From: Bacteroidales bacterium UBA3810
GTDB lineage: Bacteria; Bacteroidota; Bacteroidia; Bacteroidales; Paludibacteraceae
Direction of reading: 5' to 3'
DNA length: 5,105 bases
Assembly: GCA_002368645.1 (NCBI GenBank)
Contig: DFEE01000015.1
Location: 68,898-74,002 of the forward strand
A program made the position numbers and the translations under genes. Positions 1 to 5,105 of the stretch are shown here, piece by piece; position 1 is the first letter of the stretch, and the number at the start of each line of letters is the position of its first letter. A model generated the notes under the pieces. That model was given only the letters and a program-made list of their open reading frames with translations. It searched no databases and was not told where the DNA came from.

Positions 1-341
1 TCTCCTTCGGTACCAACGACCTGACCCAGATGACCTTCGGTTACAGCCGCGACGATATCGCTTCGTTCCTGCCGGCTTACCTAGAGAAGAAGATCCTGAA
101 AGTCGATCCGTTCCAGGTACTCGACCAGAACGGTGTAGGTCAGTTGATCAAGATGGCGGTAGAGAAAGGTCGTGCCGTTCGTCCGGGACTCCGTACCGGT
201 ATCTGCGGCGAGCATGGCGGCGAGCCGAGTTCCGTTAAGTTCTGTGCCCGTGTCGGCATGAACTACGCTTCCTGCAGCCCCTTCCGTGTACCTATCGCAC
301 GTCTGGCAGCAGCTCAAGCCGCCGTAGAGGACGAAGCGTAA
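1..341 (+). CDS. ppdK: Pyruvate, phosphate dikinase, C-terminal fragment (5' end outside window)
   Basis: This is the last 112 complete codons of pyruvate phosphate dikinase, a cytoplasmic enzyme that reversibly converts pyruvate, ATP and phosphate to phosphoenolpyruvate, AMP and diphosphate. Reading starts in phase at base 3 and ends with TAA at 339-341. The fragment is part of the C-terminal PEP/pyruvate-binding barrel. It opens with SFGTNDLTQ, whose Asn-Asp pair contacts substrate and Mg2+ in characterised enzymes. It continues with GYSRDD and GICGEHGG, and near the end has NYASCSPFRVPIARLAAAQA, whose Cys (the one before SPFRVP) is the catalytic cysteine of the family. The C-terminus looks complete and intact. 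It is G+C richer than the middle of the window (57% over bases 1-60) and is probably core chromosome. A strong terminator follows, and the gene converges on the toxin-antitoxin operon. Identification is by recognised motifs. Confidence 0.97.
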   Translation, partial: SFGTNDLTQMTFGYSRDDIASFLPAYLEKKILKVDPFQVLDQNGVGQLIKMAVEKGRAVRPGLRTGICGEHGGEPSSVKFCARVGMNYASCSPFRVPIARLAAAQAAVEDEA

Positions 342-354
342 AACCTCTCCCATG

Positions 355-373
355 CCCTCTCCTCAAGAGAGGG
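355..373. repeat. Small perfect hairpin just after ppdK
   Basis: CCCTCTC (355-361) pairs perfectly with GAGAGGG (367-373) around a five-base loop, starting 13 bases after the ppdK stop. No T-run follows, so it does not look like a terminator by itself. It could protect the 3' end of the ppdK message or act together with the terminator hairpin just downstream. Confidence 0.5.
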
Positions 374-387
374 AGTAAGGATAACAA

Positions 388-422
388 CAACGCACTCTCA
401 TTCGGGAGTGCGTTGATTTTTT
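388..422 (+). terminator. Rho-independent terminator of ppdK
   Basis: A 12-bp stem (388-399 with 404-415, one G-T wobble at 398/405) closes a four-base ATTC loop. A six-T run at 417-422 follows on the + strand. It lies 46 bases beyond the ppdK stop and points the right way to end ppdK transcription. On the - strand the stem is followed only by TTGTTATCC, so termination of the oncoming toxin transcript is possible but weaker. Confidence 0.88.
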
Positions 423-468
423 AGTCGTGTCTCACACATGTTTACGAGAGATACCTGACGATAAAGAT

Positions 469-1290
469 TTATTTAAAAATCAATCTATCAGCCAAAAGAG
501 CGAAATATTCATTGGACCAGATGTCTAATTCAGAAGGATTGTTGACAAAAGGAAGCACATCCTCTTTCACTTGATTGATATTGGCGTTTGCCAGTCTGTC
601 ACGGAGCAAATGTATGAACTCTTCTTGCGTGACTTCTTGCCCATTAAATTCCCGGATTCGTTCTTGCAAATGGGCAAAGTGAAGAGGGATATTATGCCGT
701 ATATACCATTCAAAATCATACCAATCGCGGCCTTTAATGCGGGTCTTCCAATTACGGAAAACCAAGGCATGCATCTTTCCGGCAAAGAGATCCGGCAAGG
801 TTAAACAACGAATCATCACCGAATACGGTTGCATCATCAGTTTCTGCTCCGTGTCAAAGAGCAAAGGAGGATTCGTGTCCAACTCAATCTTCACTTTGAT
901 AGTTTTTTCTGTTTGGAAAGCGATGTCATAGGCAGTCGTATCTTCCTTGAGAAATGCCGACTCAACCCGACCGAAATGCAGTTTCTCTTTCTTGGTAATC
1001 ACAACATCCTTTCCTGTGAGCGCAAACACTTCACGGATGGGGTGAAAATAATTCTCCAAATGTATAGCAGGATTCTTCTCCACTAACGTAAAATCCATGT
1101 CCTCGGAAAAACGCGGAAGACCATGAAAAATACGCAAACATGTACCTCCATAGAATGCAGCATGCTCAAAGAACCCGCCTTTTTGCAAGCCGGCAAGCAC
1201 AATCTGTTGCATTACTTGGTGTTGCGCATTAGTCTTTTGTGTGACATTTTGCGGATTGTACGCCGCTACCATTTCATCAAAGATGGTCAT
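469..1290 (-). CDS. AbiEii/AbiGii-family nucleotidyltransferase toxin
   Basis: This is the predicted toxin of a type IV toxin-antitoxin / abortive-infection pair. Proteins of this family are DNA polymerase beta-like nucleotidyltransferases; studied members modify tRNA acceptor ends or otherwise stop growth. With the ATG at 1288-1290 the protein has 273 residues. The family signature is clear: YGGTCLRIFHGLPRFSEDMDF spans about residues 47-67, with GG-T at 48-50 and the paired metal-binding acids at Asp64 and Asp66. KIELDTNPP follows at about 134-142, then a conserved Lys at about 172 (FAGKMHAL) and the GRDWYDFEWY helix at about 187-196. No motif is missing, so it is probably active. The start was chosen because ATG overlaps the antitoxin stop as ATGA (1287-1290), typical of translational coupling. 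In-frame ATGs at 1297-1299 and 1348-1350 are alternatives; the longest adds residues lying inside the upstream gene. No Shine-Dalgarno sequence is visible. Confidence 0.93.
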   Translation of the reverse strand: MTIFDEMVAAYNPQNVTQKTNAQHQVMQQIVLAGLQKGGFFEHAAFYGGTCLRIFHGLPRFSEDMDFTLVEKNPAIHLENYFHPIREVFALTGKDVVITKKEKLHFGRVESAFLKEDTTAYDIAFQTEKTIKVKIELDTNPPLLFDTEQKLMMQPYSVMIRCLTLPDLFAGKMHALVFRNWKTRIKGRDWYDFEWYIRHNIPLHFAHLQERIREFNGQEVTQEEFIHLLRDRLANANINQVKEDVLPFVNNPSELDIWSNEYFALLADRLIFK

Positions 1291-1919
1291 CGTTGGCATA
1301 GTTTGATTAGATTTTGTATGATGGTTTGCTTGGAAGCCACTTCGCCACAAGCATGCAAAAGAGGTATTTTCATCTGCGGAAGTGCATCCATGTCAAAACG
1401 CAAATCTTCTGCCAAGAATTGCTCCAAGCCGATGAGTGAAGCAGGTACTTGTCGGGTAAAAAGAATCGTATCCACCAAAGCCTTCTCCTGTGTCGCTATC
1501 AAATAGGAACTATTCCCTTCCGTACGCGAAGTAATACCCAATGCAAAATACGCACGGTTGACAGAATGGTAAGAAAAGATTCCCAACTCATTCTCAAACT
1601 TACGCGCGTGGCAAGTGGTTATATTCGTAATCGTCCGAACATATTCGGGGATGAGTCCGTACTCGCGCAAGGCAAACTGAAGCGAAACATAGCTGGGTGA
1701 ATACAAGTGATTAGCAATGAGCCCTATGCACGGCTTTGTTTGTGTCAATTGTGGTGAGATAATATATAAGCCACGCTTTAAAGGAAGAAGATAACCTTGC
1801 TTCATCCACAACGCGATTTTTGCGTTGGGATTAGTATATTCACGTAACAAGGACTTCAGTACATCCGTAGAAACAGGGATATTTCCCAAAGGCCGTAATA
1901 TGTCTAATTCCGAAATCAC
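1287..1919 (-). CDS. AbiEi-family antitoxin / winged-helix regulator
   Basis: This is the predicted antitoxin and autorepressor of the AbiE pair, 210 residues from the GTG at 1917-1919. In characterised type IV systems the AbiEi protein counteracts the toxin without binding it tightly and represses its own promoter through an N-terminal winged helix. Here residues of about 3-52 (ISELDILRPLGNIPVST through LKRGLYIIS) fit that domain, with RGLY as the wing typical of the family. The rest, including SYVSLQFALREYGLIPE and ATQEKALVDTI, fits the usual AbiEi core. No ATG occurs before codon 39, so an ATG start would remove the winged helix. A TTG at 1932-1934 is the other option (215 residues). The GTG is preferred because the TTG overlaps the promoter's -7 box. 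The TGA stop overlaps the toxin ATG, giving one bicistronic mRNA with antitoxin first, the usual order. Confidence 0.9.
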   Translation of the reverse strand: MISELDILRPLGNIPVSTDVLKSLLREYTNPNAKIALWMKQGYLLPLKRGLYIISPQLTQTKPCIGLIANHLYSPSYVSLQFALREYGLIPEYVRTITNITTCHARKFENELGIFSYHSVNRAYFALGITSRTEGNSSYLIATQEKALVDTILFTRQVPASLIGLEQFLAEDLRFDMDALPQMKIPLLHACGEVASKQTIIQNLIKLCQR

Positions 1920-1923
1920 GGTG

Positions 1924-1954
1924 CAAAGGTACAACTTTTTTTTGAATCCCGCAA
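1924..1954 (-). promoter_or_regulatory. Bacteroides-type promoter of the AbiE-like operon
   Basis: Read on the - strand, TACCTTTG (1931-1924) matches the Bacteroides -7 consensus TAnnTTTG exactly. A TTG (1954-1952) lies 20 bases upstream and fits the -33 box, and the spacer contains a run of eight A. Only CACC separates the -7 box from the GTG start, so the expected transcription start falls on or within a few bases of that codon. An autorepressing antitoxin would be expected to bind here, but no clear inverted-repeat operator is visible. Confidence 0.65.
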
Positions 1955-2298
1955 GAGAAATTAGTATTTTGCGTACAGAAAATGCATTTTATTTATATTT
2001 TTTATTCCTGAAACTGCCATTATACCTATAAACAAACTCTTTTTTGAATGATCATTTATTGCCGATTATTAAGATTCTACCCCTCACGACAGGCTTACTA
2101 CCGGCGTACGAGAGGCATACGGCACACCTACCCGACGATAGCACCCCGAAAATTGCCTCTTCTCGTCCCTCAAAAGTTTCCGATTTTTAAGATTTTGGCT
2201 TTACACTAGAGTCAGTACAAGAGGTGCTTAAGGTCAGCGCAACGTCTGCTATTTGAAACGATGTTGGAACGAGGCGGAAAAGTTCCTGTTATTAAGAA
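1935..2298. other. Gene-free region between the AbiE-like and deiminase operons
   Basis: No convincing gene is present on either strand. The part from 1935 to about 2060 is A+T-rich and carries the upstream part of the antitoxin promoter. The part from about 2079 to 2180 is strikingly different (36 of 60 bases are G or C at 2081-2140) and contains an 11-base-period repeat. Three related 15-base motifs lie at 2062, 2180 and 2285. The rest, 2195-2284, shows no recognised element. I see no convincing hairpin-plus-T-run terminator for the deiminase transcript. The mosaic composition suggests an inserted or recombined segment. Confidence 0.6.
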
Positions 2299-2299
2299 T
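2062..2299. repeat. Three spaced direct copies of a 15-base motif
   Basis: The copies are CCGATTATTAAGATT (2062-2076), CCGATTTTTAAGATT (2180-2194, 14 of 15 identical to the first) and CCTGTTATTAAGAAT (2285-2299, 12 of 15). All have the same orientation, with start-to-start spacings of 118 and 105 bases. The third touches the stop codon of the deiminase gene. The first two bracket a G+C-rich insert of about 103 bases, as target-site duplications or recombination sites would. The first pair is strong; the third could be chance. Confidence 0.6.
2092..2135. repeat. Short tandem array with 11-base period
   Basis: GGCTTAC (2092), GGCGTAC (2103) and GGCATAC (2114) recur at exactly 11 bases. A weaker copy, CACCTAC, lies at 2125, and CCCTCAC at 2081 may be a fifth degenerate copy. 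Only the GGCnTAC core is conserved; the four bases between cores vary. An 11-base period is close to one DNA turn, so the cores would face the same side of the helix. It may be a degenerate minisatellite or a protein-binding array. No function is assigned. Confidence 0.5.
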
Positions 2300-3564
2300 C
2301 ACATATTTACAGATTCTTCGACACTTACACACCATGTGGTGCAATTCAGAAGCCCGCCTTCTTTAGCGATATCATTATAATTGATTGGTTCAATATGTTT
2401 GTCGGGGAAGGTCTTTTTGATAATATCCAATGCTCTTTGATCTTCTTCTTTTCCAAATACAGGAAATACGATTAAATCGTCCAATTCCAGATAATTTACA
2501 TAAATACCGATAGCACTATACGGATGTTTAGGATCTTTGTCTATGAAATATGGGATATCAATATACGCAAGGTTGAAGGAGTCCAATGCCTTTTGCAAGC
2601 CTTCTTTCATGTATTTGTATTCATCCGGTTTACGTTCATTGCCAATAAGTGTGTTTCTGTCCACAAATCTCACCATTCCATCTGCGTGCCCTGTTAAATC
2701 CTCGTCCTGAGATTTTAGCGCCGGGATTATGATTATTTCGCACTCTAACAGTTCAGACAATTCCTTTATCAATGAATCTTTCTCACGCTCCGGATTCTCC
2801 GAAAACAATCTATCTGAAATAATAGCTCTGCCATCGCATATCAGTACATTTCCTCCATCCAGATTTATATCTGAGAAAATAGCGTCTATGTTATTTAATC
2901 GGCATATTTCCTTCGTGTCAGACCGTGTTTCCTCCCATTCCTTTTTCCCCTTCAAATAGCTTGGTTCGTATCTAAACTGAATGAGTTTTCCCAACTCAGT
3001 TTGAACCGGCATATAATCGCGACACCAAATATCTTTAGTGCCTTTTATAAATGCATAGTTTGTATTATGCTTTTCGAGGATTTTAATCAAATTACCACAT
3101 GTTTCCGGATAGCGTTCTTTTAGCAATTCAGACATGTAAACAACTTGCTTATTATTGGTGTTAACAGGTTTTTTGTTTGGCAGAATCTCTACATGTGTTG
3201 GAACCGTTGGATTAGCTTTGAGTTTATAGTACTTATCCCTTGTTGCAGAACTATCGTACCCCAAGAACTTAATACATATTTCTTTGGTTGGCTCGATGTC
3301 ATTCTTCTCACAAATATCTAAAAATGCCTTTTCAATTTTTGTTTCGCCTGGTACAAAATTTCGGATATATTCTAATTTAATCTTCATACCCAATTTGAGA
3401 TTCATCTTTTTTAGAATCTCCTGGCTCTCTTTCTTTGTCAATTTTGGGCTCACTAATTGTTTCATCAGTTCATTAACTGATTGATTCTTCATACGATGGT
3501 ATAGCCAGATAATTATACTGGCAATCAAACTACCAACAATACCGATTACTAATTCTGTTACCAT
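2299..3564 (-). CDS. Membrane-anchored agmatine deiminase / peptidylarginine deiminase-family protein
   Basis: This 421-residue protein ends in a guanidino-group-modifying deiminase domain (PPAD/AguA superfamily), which hydrolyses agmatine to N-carbamoylputrescine or arginine side chains to citrulline. The catalytic set is visible: WCRD with Asp183, LDGGN (235-239), GHADGMVRF with His293 and Asp295, and the nucleophile Cys408 in NCTTW. Residues 5-22 form a single hydrophobic segment with no cleavage motif, followed by HRMK, so the positive-inside rule places the rest in the cytoplasm. Residues of about 26-140 are a charged, partly helical region that I do not recognise; ordinary agmatine deiminases lack both this and the anchor. 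The usual HC-T-Q around the nucleophile reads NCTTW, so the substrate is uncertain. The ATG at 3562-3564 starts 18 bases after the lipoprotein stop, so the two genes are probably cotranscribed. The gene is A+T-rich (27% G+C at 3361-3420), suggesting transfer. Confidence 0.88.
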   Translation of the reverse strand: MVTELVIGIVGSLIASIIIWLYHRMKNQSVNELMKQLVSPKLTKKESQEILKKMNLKLGMKIKLEYIRNFVPGETKIEKAFLDICEKNDIEPTKEICIKFLGYDSSATRDKYYKLKANPTVPTHVEILPNKKPVNTNNKQVVYMSELLKERYPETCGNLIKILEKHNTNYAFIKGTKDIWCRDYMPVQTELGKLIQFRYEPSYLKGKKEWEETRSDTKEICRLNNIDAIFSDINLDGGNVLICDGRAIISDRLFSENPEREKDSLIKELSELLECEIIIIPALKSQDEDLTGHADGMVRFVDRNTLIGNERKPDEYKYMKEGLQKALDSFNLAYIDIPYFIDKDPKHPYSAIGIYVNYLELDDLIVFPVFGKEEDQRALDIIKKTFPDKHIEPINYNDIAKEGGLLNCTTWCVSVEESVNM

Positions 3565-3582
3565 AAGATTAATATTTGAAGA

Positions 3583-4536
3583 TTATAAAGATACTAACTT
3601 AAGATAAATACTCTGAGATTTTCTGTCTTGGTATACATCCATTTCAGGCATATTTGAACTATTTTTCTCATTTAATAAATATGATGTTGAGTTGTTTATC
3701 AATGCAATCTGAGTATCATTTACACGACGATAATTGAAATATGTAGTATTGACTGATGTTGTTAATTTTTCTGTTCTATTGCTAATTGAGAATTCAGATT
3801 CTATTGTTAGAGTACTATCTGCGTCAATTGGGCAATGATATAGAGCAGAGTCATTATGAATGATATACGCATGATTTTCATAACCTCCATAATTTTTTAT
3901 CACAAGTTTATAATCTCCGACTTGTTGCTCTGTCATGCGATATTTTGTGTAAGTATAAGTTCCTGTTTCTGTAGTCTCTGTAACTGAGTCAGTATGCTGC
4001 CAGCTACAAGTGGTATAGTTAAAGTGTAAATTGATATAATCTACTGAATTCTGATGTGTTTTGGTTGAATCAACGGTATAAGAAGGCAAGTTTTGAATGT
4101 TAAAGCCATAATTTTTCAAATAGTCAATAAAAGTGCGTTTATATTTTTGTGGATCCTCTTTATTAGGTACAATTATAAGTTCATGGTAAACTCTCCCTTT
4201 CCAAGTAGAGTGATACCATTTATCTTTGGAAATGGATGTGTCTTCATAAATACTATTATCAATGGTGATAGTTTCTCCTGTCTCTGTGACAATCGTAATA
4301 TTCCCGTCTTTGTCTTTGTTTATCGTATTTCCTTTATCGTCCGTCATTACAATGGAGCCGTCATTTAAGTTTTTCGTACTAACGATTCTCCCGATACCAT
4401 CCACCATGTCACTTAACTGATTGGTGATTTCGGTGTTAGTTTTGTTTCCTTCATCAGTTTTGTTTGGTTCATTGTTTTGGCATGCAACCATAATAACGCA
4501 GCAGAGTACTGCTCCAATAAAATAATTGATTTTCAT
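3583..4536 (-). CDS. Predicted lipoprotein of unknown function
   Basis: This is a 317-residue protein whose family I do not recognise. It begins MKINYFIGAVLCCVIMVACQ: one Lys, a hydrophobic core, then a lipobox-like M-V-A-C with Cys19 as the probable lipidated residue. It should therefore be exported and membrane anchored, inner or outer leaflet unknown. The next 25 or so residues are a polar Asn/Lys/Thr-rich linker. Residues 59-76 and 77-94 are two 18-residue repeats sharing the DG-x-I and G-x-T-I pattern, probably beta-hairpins. The remainder is rich in Thr, Ser, Tyr and Asn with alternating hydrophobics, as in beta-sandwich or lipocalin-like exported proteins; WYHSTWKG at about 107-114 is vaguely lipocalin-like, which is only a guess. 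It is the first gene of the unit with the deiminase and is equally A+T-rich (32% G+C at 3601-3660). Its start is fixed by the signal peptide. Confidence 0.85.
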   Translation of the reverse strand: MKINYFIGAVLCCVIMVACQNNEPNKTDEGNKTNTEITNQLSDMVDGIGRIVSTKNLNDGSIVMTDDKGNTINKDKDGNITIVTETGETITIDNSIYEDTSISKDKWYHSTWKGRVYHELIIVPNKEDPQKYKRTFIDYLKNYGFNIQNLPSYTVDSTKTHQNSVDYINLHFNYTTCSWQHTDSVTETTETGTYTYTKYRMTEQQVGDYKLVIKNYGGYENHAYIIHNDSALYHCPIDADSTLTIESEFSISNRTEKLTTSVNTTYFNYRRVNDTQIALINNSTSYLLNEKNSSNMPEMDVYQDRKSQSIYLKLVSL

Positions 4537-4790
4537 ATTTCTGTTGTTTTCCCCCTCTTACGCCTTTGGGGATTGGCTTACTTTAACTATAGTATATACA
4601 CGAAAAACGTGAGGCTTGTTAGCTTCAATCTGGGTTTTCGAGGATTTCTGGACTACCTTATAAGACCAAATATCTACCGAACAAGGCTCACGCTTACGCA
4701 TGAGCACTCAAAGCCTTGTTCTTGGTCTTATAGGTTCGAAAGTGTCCAGTTTTCAACAATCCAAGCTCTTAACTGAATGCTTTATTATTT
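4537..4790 (-). promoter_or_regulatory. Structured leader or intergenic region before the lipoprotein gene
   Basis: About 250 non-coding bases lie upstream of the lipoprotein-deiminase unit. Besides the long inverted repeat, they hold three related segments. On the - strand these are A, AACAAGGCT (4720-4712); B, CGTGAGCCTTGTT (4692-4680); and C, AACAAGCCTCACG (4620-4608). B can pair with A (9 bp, extended to 10) or with C (12 of 13), but not both. C also overlaps a small hairpin, CACG-TTTTT-CGTG (4611-4599). A five-pair stem around CCCC/GGGG (4550-4572) lies close to the ATG. Such choices recall attenuators or riboswitches, but no known class is recognised. No good TAnnTTTG box was found upstream, so it is not established that this region is transcribed. 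Confidence 0.4.
4648..4749. repeat. Long bulged inverted repeat
   Basis: ATAAGACCAA (4660-4669) pairs with TTGGTCTTAT (4722-4731), and GAACAAGGCT (4679-4688) with AGCCTTGTTC (4712-4721). This gives 20 perfect base pairs broken only by a one-sided nine-base bulge (4670-4678). Outside, CTGGAC (4648-4653) pairs with GTCCAG (4744-4749); further out AGCTT (4621-4625) faces AAGCT (4763-4767). The apex can fold separately as GCTCACGC-TTAC-GCATGAGC (4686-4705, one mismatch). No T-run follows on either strand, so it is not a simple terminator. It may be a structured RNA, a folded-strand recombination site or a mobile-element remnant. Confidence 0.75.
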
Positions 4791-4857
4791 ATGTATGTTG
4801 TTTGTCTGTTGTTTTATGCCATAGGAAGATTTTTGTTTGTTTCTATGTTTGGTATTA

Positions 4858-4877
4858 ATCGACCAAATGTGGTCGAT
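4858..4877 (-). terminator. Hairpin downstream of the KilA-N-type gene, possible terminator
   Basis: TCGACCA (4859-4865) and TGGTCGA (4870-4876) form a perfect seven-pair stem, eight with the flanking A-T, around a four-base loop. It lies about 40 bases beyond the stop of the gene at the right edge. On the - strand it is followed by ATTAATACC rather than a T-run, so termination is plausible but the signal is poor. A protein-binding palindrome is the alternative. Confidence 0.4.
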
Positions 4878-4917
4878 ACTTTCTCCTGTTTTACATCTCG
4901 GAGGGGGACGATTTATT

Positions 4918-5105
4918 TTATCCTTTCAAAATATGTTTGCTCTCCACATTTTCCAATACGGTCATTTGCTGGATGGCTATTTGATTGAGTTTCTGGAGAC
5001 GTTCGCCTTGCGGCATACCTTCATGGATAAAGACCGCATTAAGGTTCTCCATGTTACTCAGACAGATCAGTTGGTTAATCGTTGCGTAGTCGCGGATGTT
5101 GCCTT
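4918..5105 (-). CDS. C-terminal fragment of a KilA-N domain-type protein (5' end outside window)
   Basis: The last 61 codons of a - strand gene lie here, ending at TAA (4920-4918) and continuing past the window edge. The peptide begins GNIRDYATINQLICLSNMEN, continues LNAVFIHEGMPQGERLQKLN and ends IAIQQMTVLENVESKHILKG. This closely resembles the conserved tail of Bacteroidales KilA-N domain proteins as I remember them (NP-LKGNIRDYATINQLI, then LNAV, ERL-KLN-IAI-QM). The KilA-N domain itself, a DNA-binding fold found in phage and mobile-element proteins, would lie upstream and is not visible. The reading frame lies antisense to a 65-codon + strand open frame, which is rejected because this one matches a known pattern. 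It is more G+C-rich than the lipoprotein gene and probably belongs to an island or prophage remnant. Confidence 0.85.
   Translation of the reverse strand, partial: GNIRDYATINQLICLSNMENLNAVFIHEGMPQGERLQKLNQIAIQQMTVLENVESKHILKG

Noticed and set aside
81..353. 90-codon - strand open frame
   Set aside because: It is the shadow of ppdK, whose catalytic motifs are unmistakable in the + frame.
1123..1506. 127-codon + strand open frame over the antitoxin/toxin junction
   Set aside because: It is antisense to two genes with clear family motifs, and its own peptide resembles nothing.
2062..2299. CRISPR array
   Set aside because: Only three imperfect 15-base copies, with unequal spacings above 100 bases, and no cas gene.
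4731..4749. tRNA T-arm-like GGTTCGAA next to a stem
   Set aside because: The bases on either side do not form a T-stem, and no acceptor, D or anticodon arm can be drawn around it.
4648..4749. Invertible promoter flanked by inverted repeats
   Set aside because: The arms are separated by too little DNA to hold a promoter, and no TAnnTTTG box lies between them.
4618..4773. Integron attC site
   Set aside because: A bulged hairpin is present, but the RYYYAAC and GTTRRRY core motifs are not found at the expected ends.
4477..4776. 99-codon open frame on the + strand
   Set aside because: It starts antisense to the lipoprotein signal peptide and runs through the long inverted repeat. The peptide has no recognisable pattern.

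Overview
The window looks like a piece of a Bacteroides or close Bacteroidales chromosome. The evidence is a Bacteroides-type promoter (TTG, 20-nt spacer, TACCTTTG), the absence of clear Shine-Dalgarno sequences before the genes, and the types of proteins encoded. It is an accessory patch beside a core metabolic gene. Hand-counted 60-base samples differ sharply in G+C: 57% at the left end (1-60), 52% in the toxin-antitoxin pair (1141-1200), 27% in the deiminase gene (3361-3420) and 32% in the lipoprotein gene (3601-3660). The two-gene block in the middle was therefore probably acquired.

Layout. 1-341 (+) is the 3' end of pyruvate phosphate dikinase (ppdK), followed by a strong hairpin-plus-T-run terminator. 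469-1919 (-) is a two-gene operon of the AbiE type (type IV toxin-antitoxin). The AbiEi-like antitoxin comes first and the AbiEii-like nucleotidyltransferase toxin second, joined by an ATGA stop/start overlap. The antitoxin promoter lies so close to its likely GTG start that the mRNA may be leaderless. 1935-2298 has no gene but is not featureless: it holds three spaced copies of a 15-base motif and, between two of them, a G+C-rich stretch with an 11-base-period repeat.

2299-4536 (-) is a second, A+T-rich two-gene unit. It encodes a predicted lipoprotein of unknown function and, 18 bases downstream, a 421-residue deiminase of the agmatine deiminase / Porphyromonas-type peptidylarginine deiminase superfamily. 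The deiminase carries an unusual N-terminal membrane anchor and about 115 extra residues before the catalytic domain. All four catalytic-type residues (Asp, His, Asp, Cys) are visible. Upstream of the lipoprotein gene, at about 4537-4790, is a highly structured non-coding stretch. It has a 20-bp stem with a one-sided 9-base bulge, and sequence copies that can pair in mutually exclusive ways.

4918-5105 (-) is the 3' end of a gene resembling the C-terminal part of Bacteroides KilA-N domain proteins, which are common in prophages and mobile islands.

How the parts may work together: AbiE-type pairs are known phage-defence or element-stabilising modules, and KilA-N proteins are phage or island associated. 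The membrane-anchored deiminase and lipoprotein operon sits between them and is the best candidate here for an undescribed system. No defence or signalling role can be shown from sequence alone.
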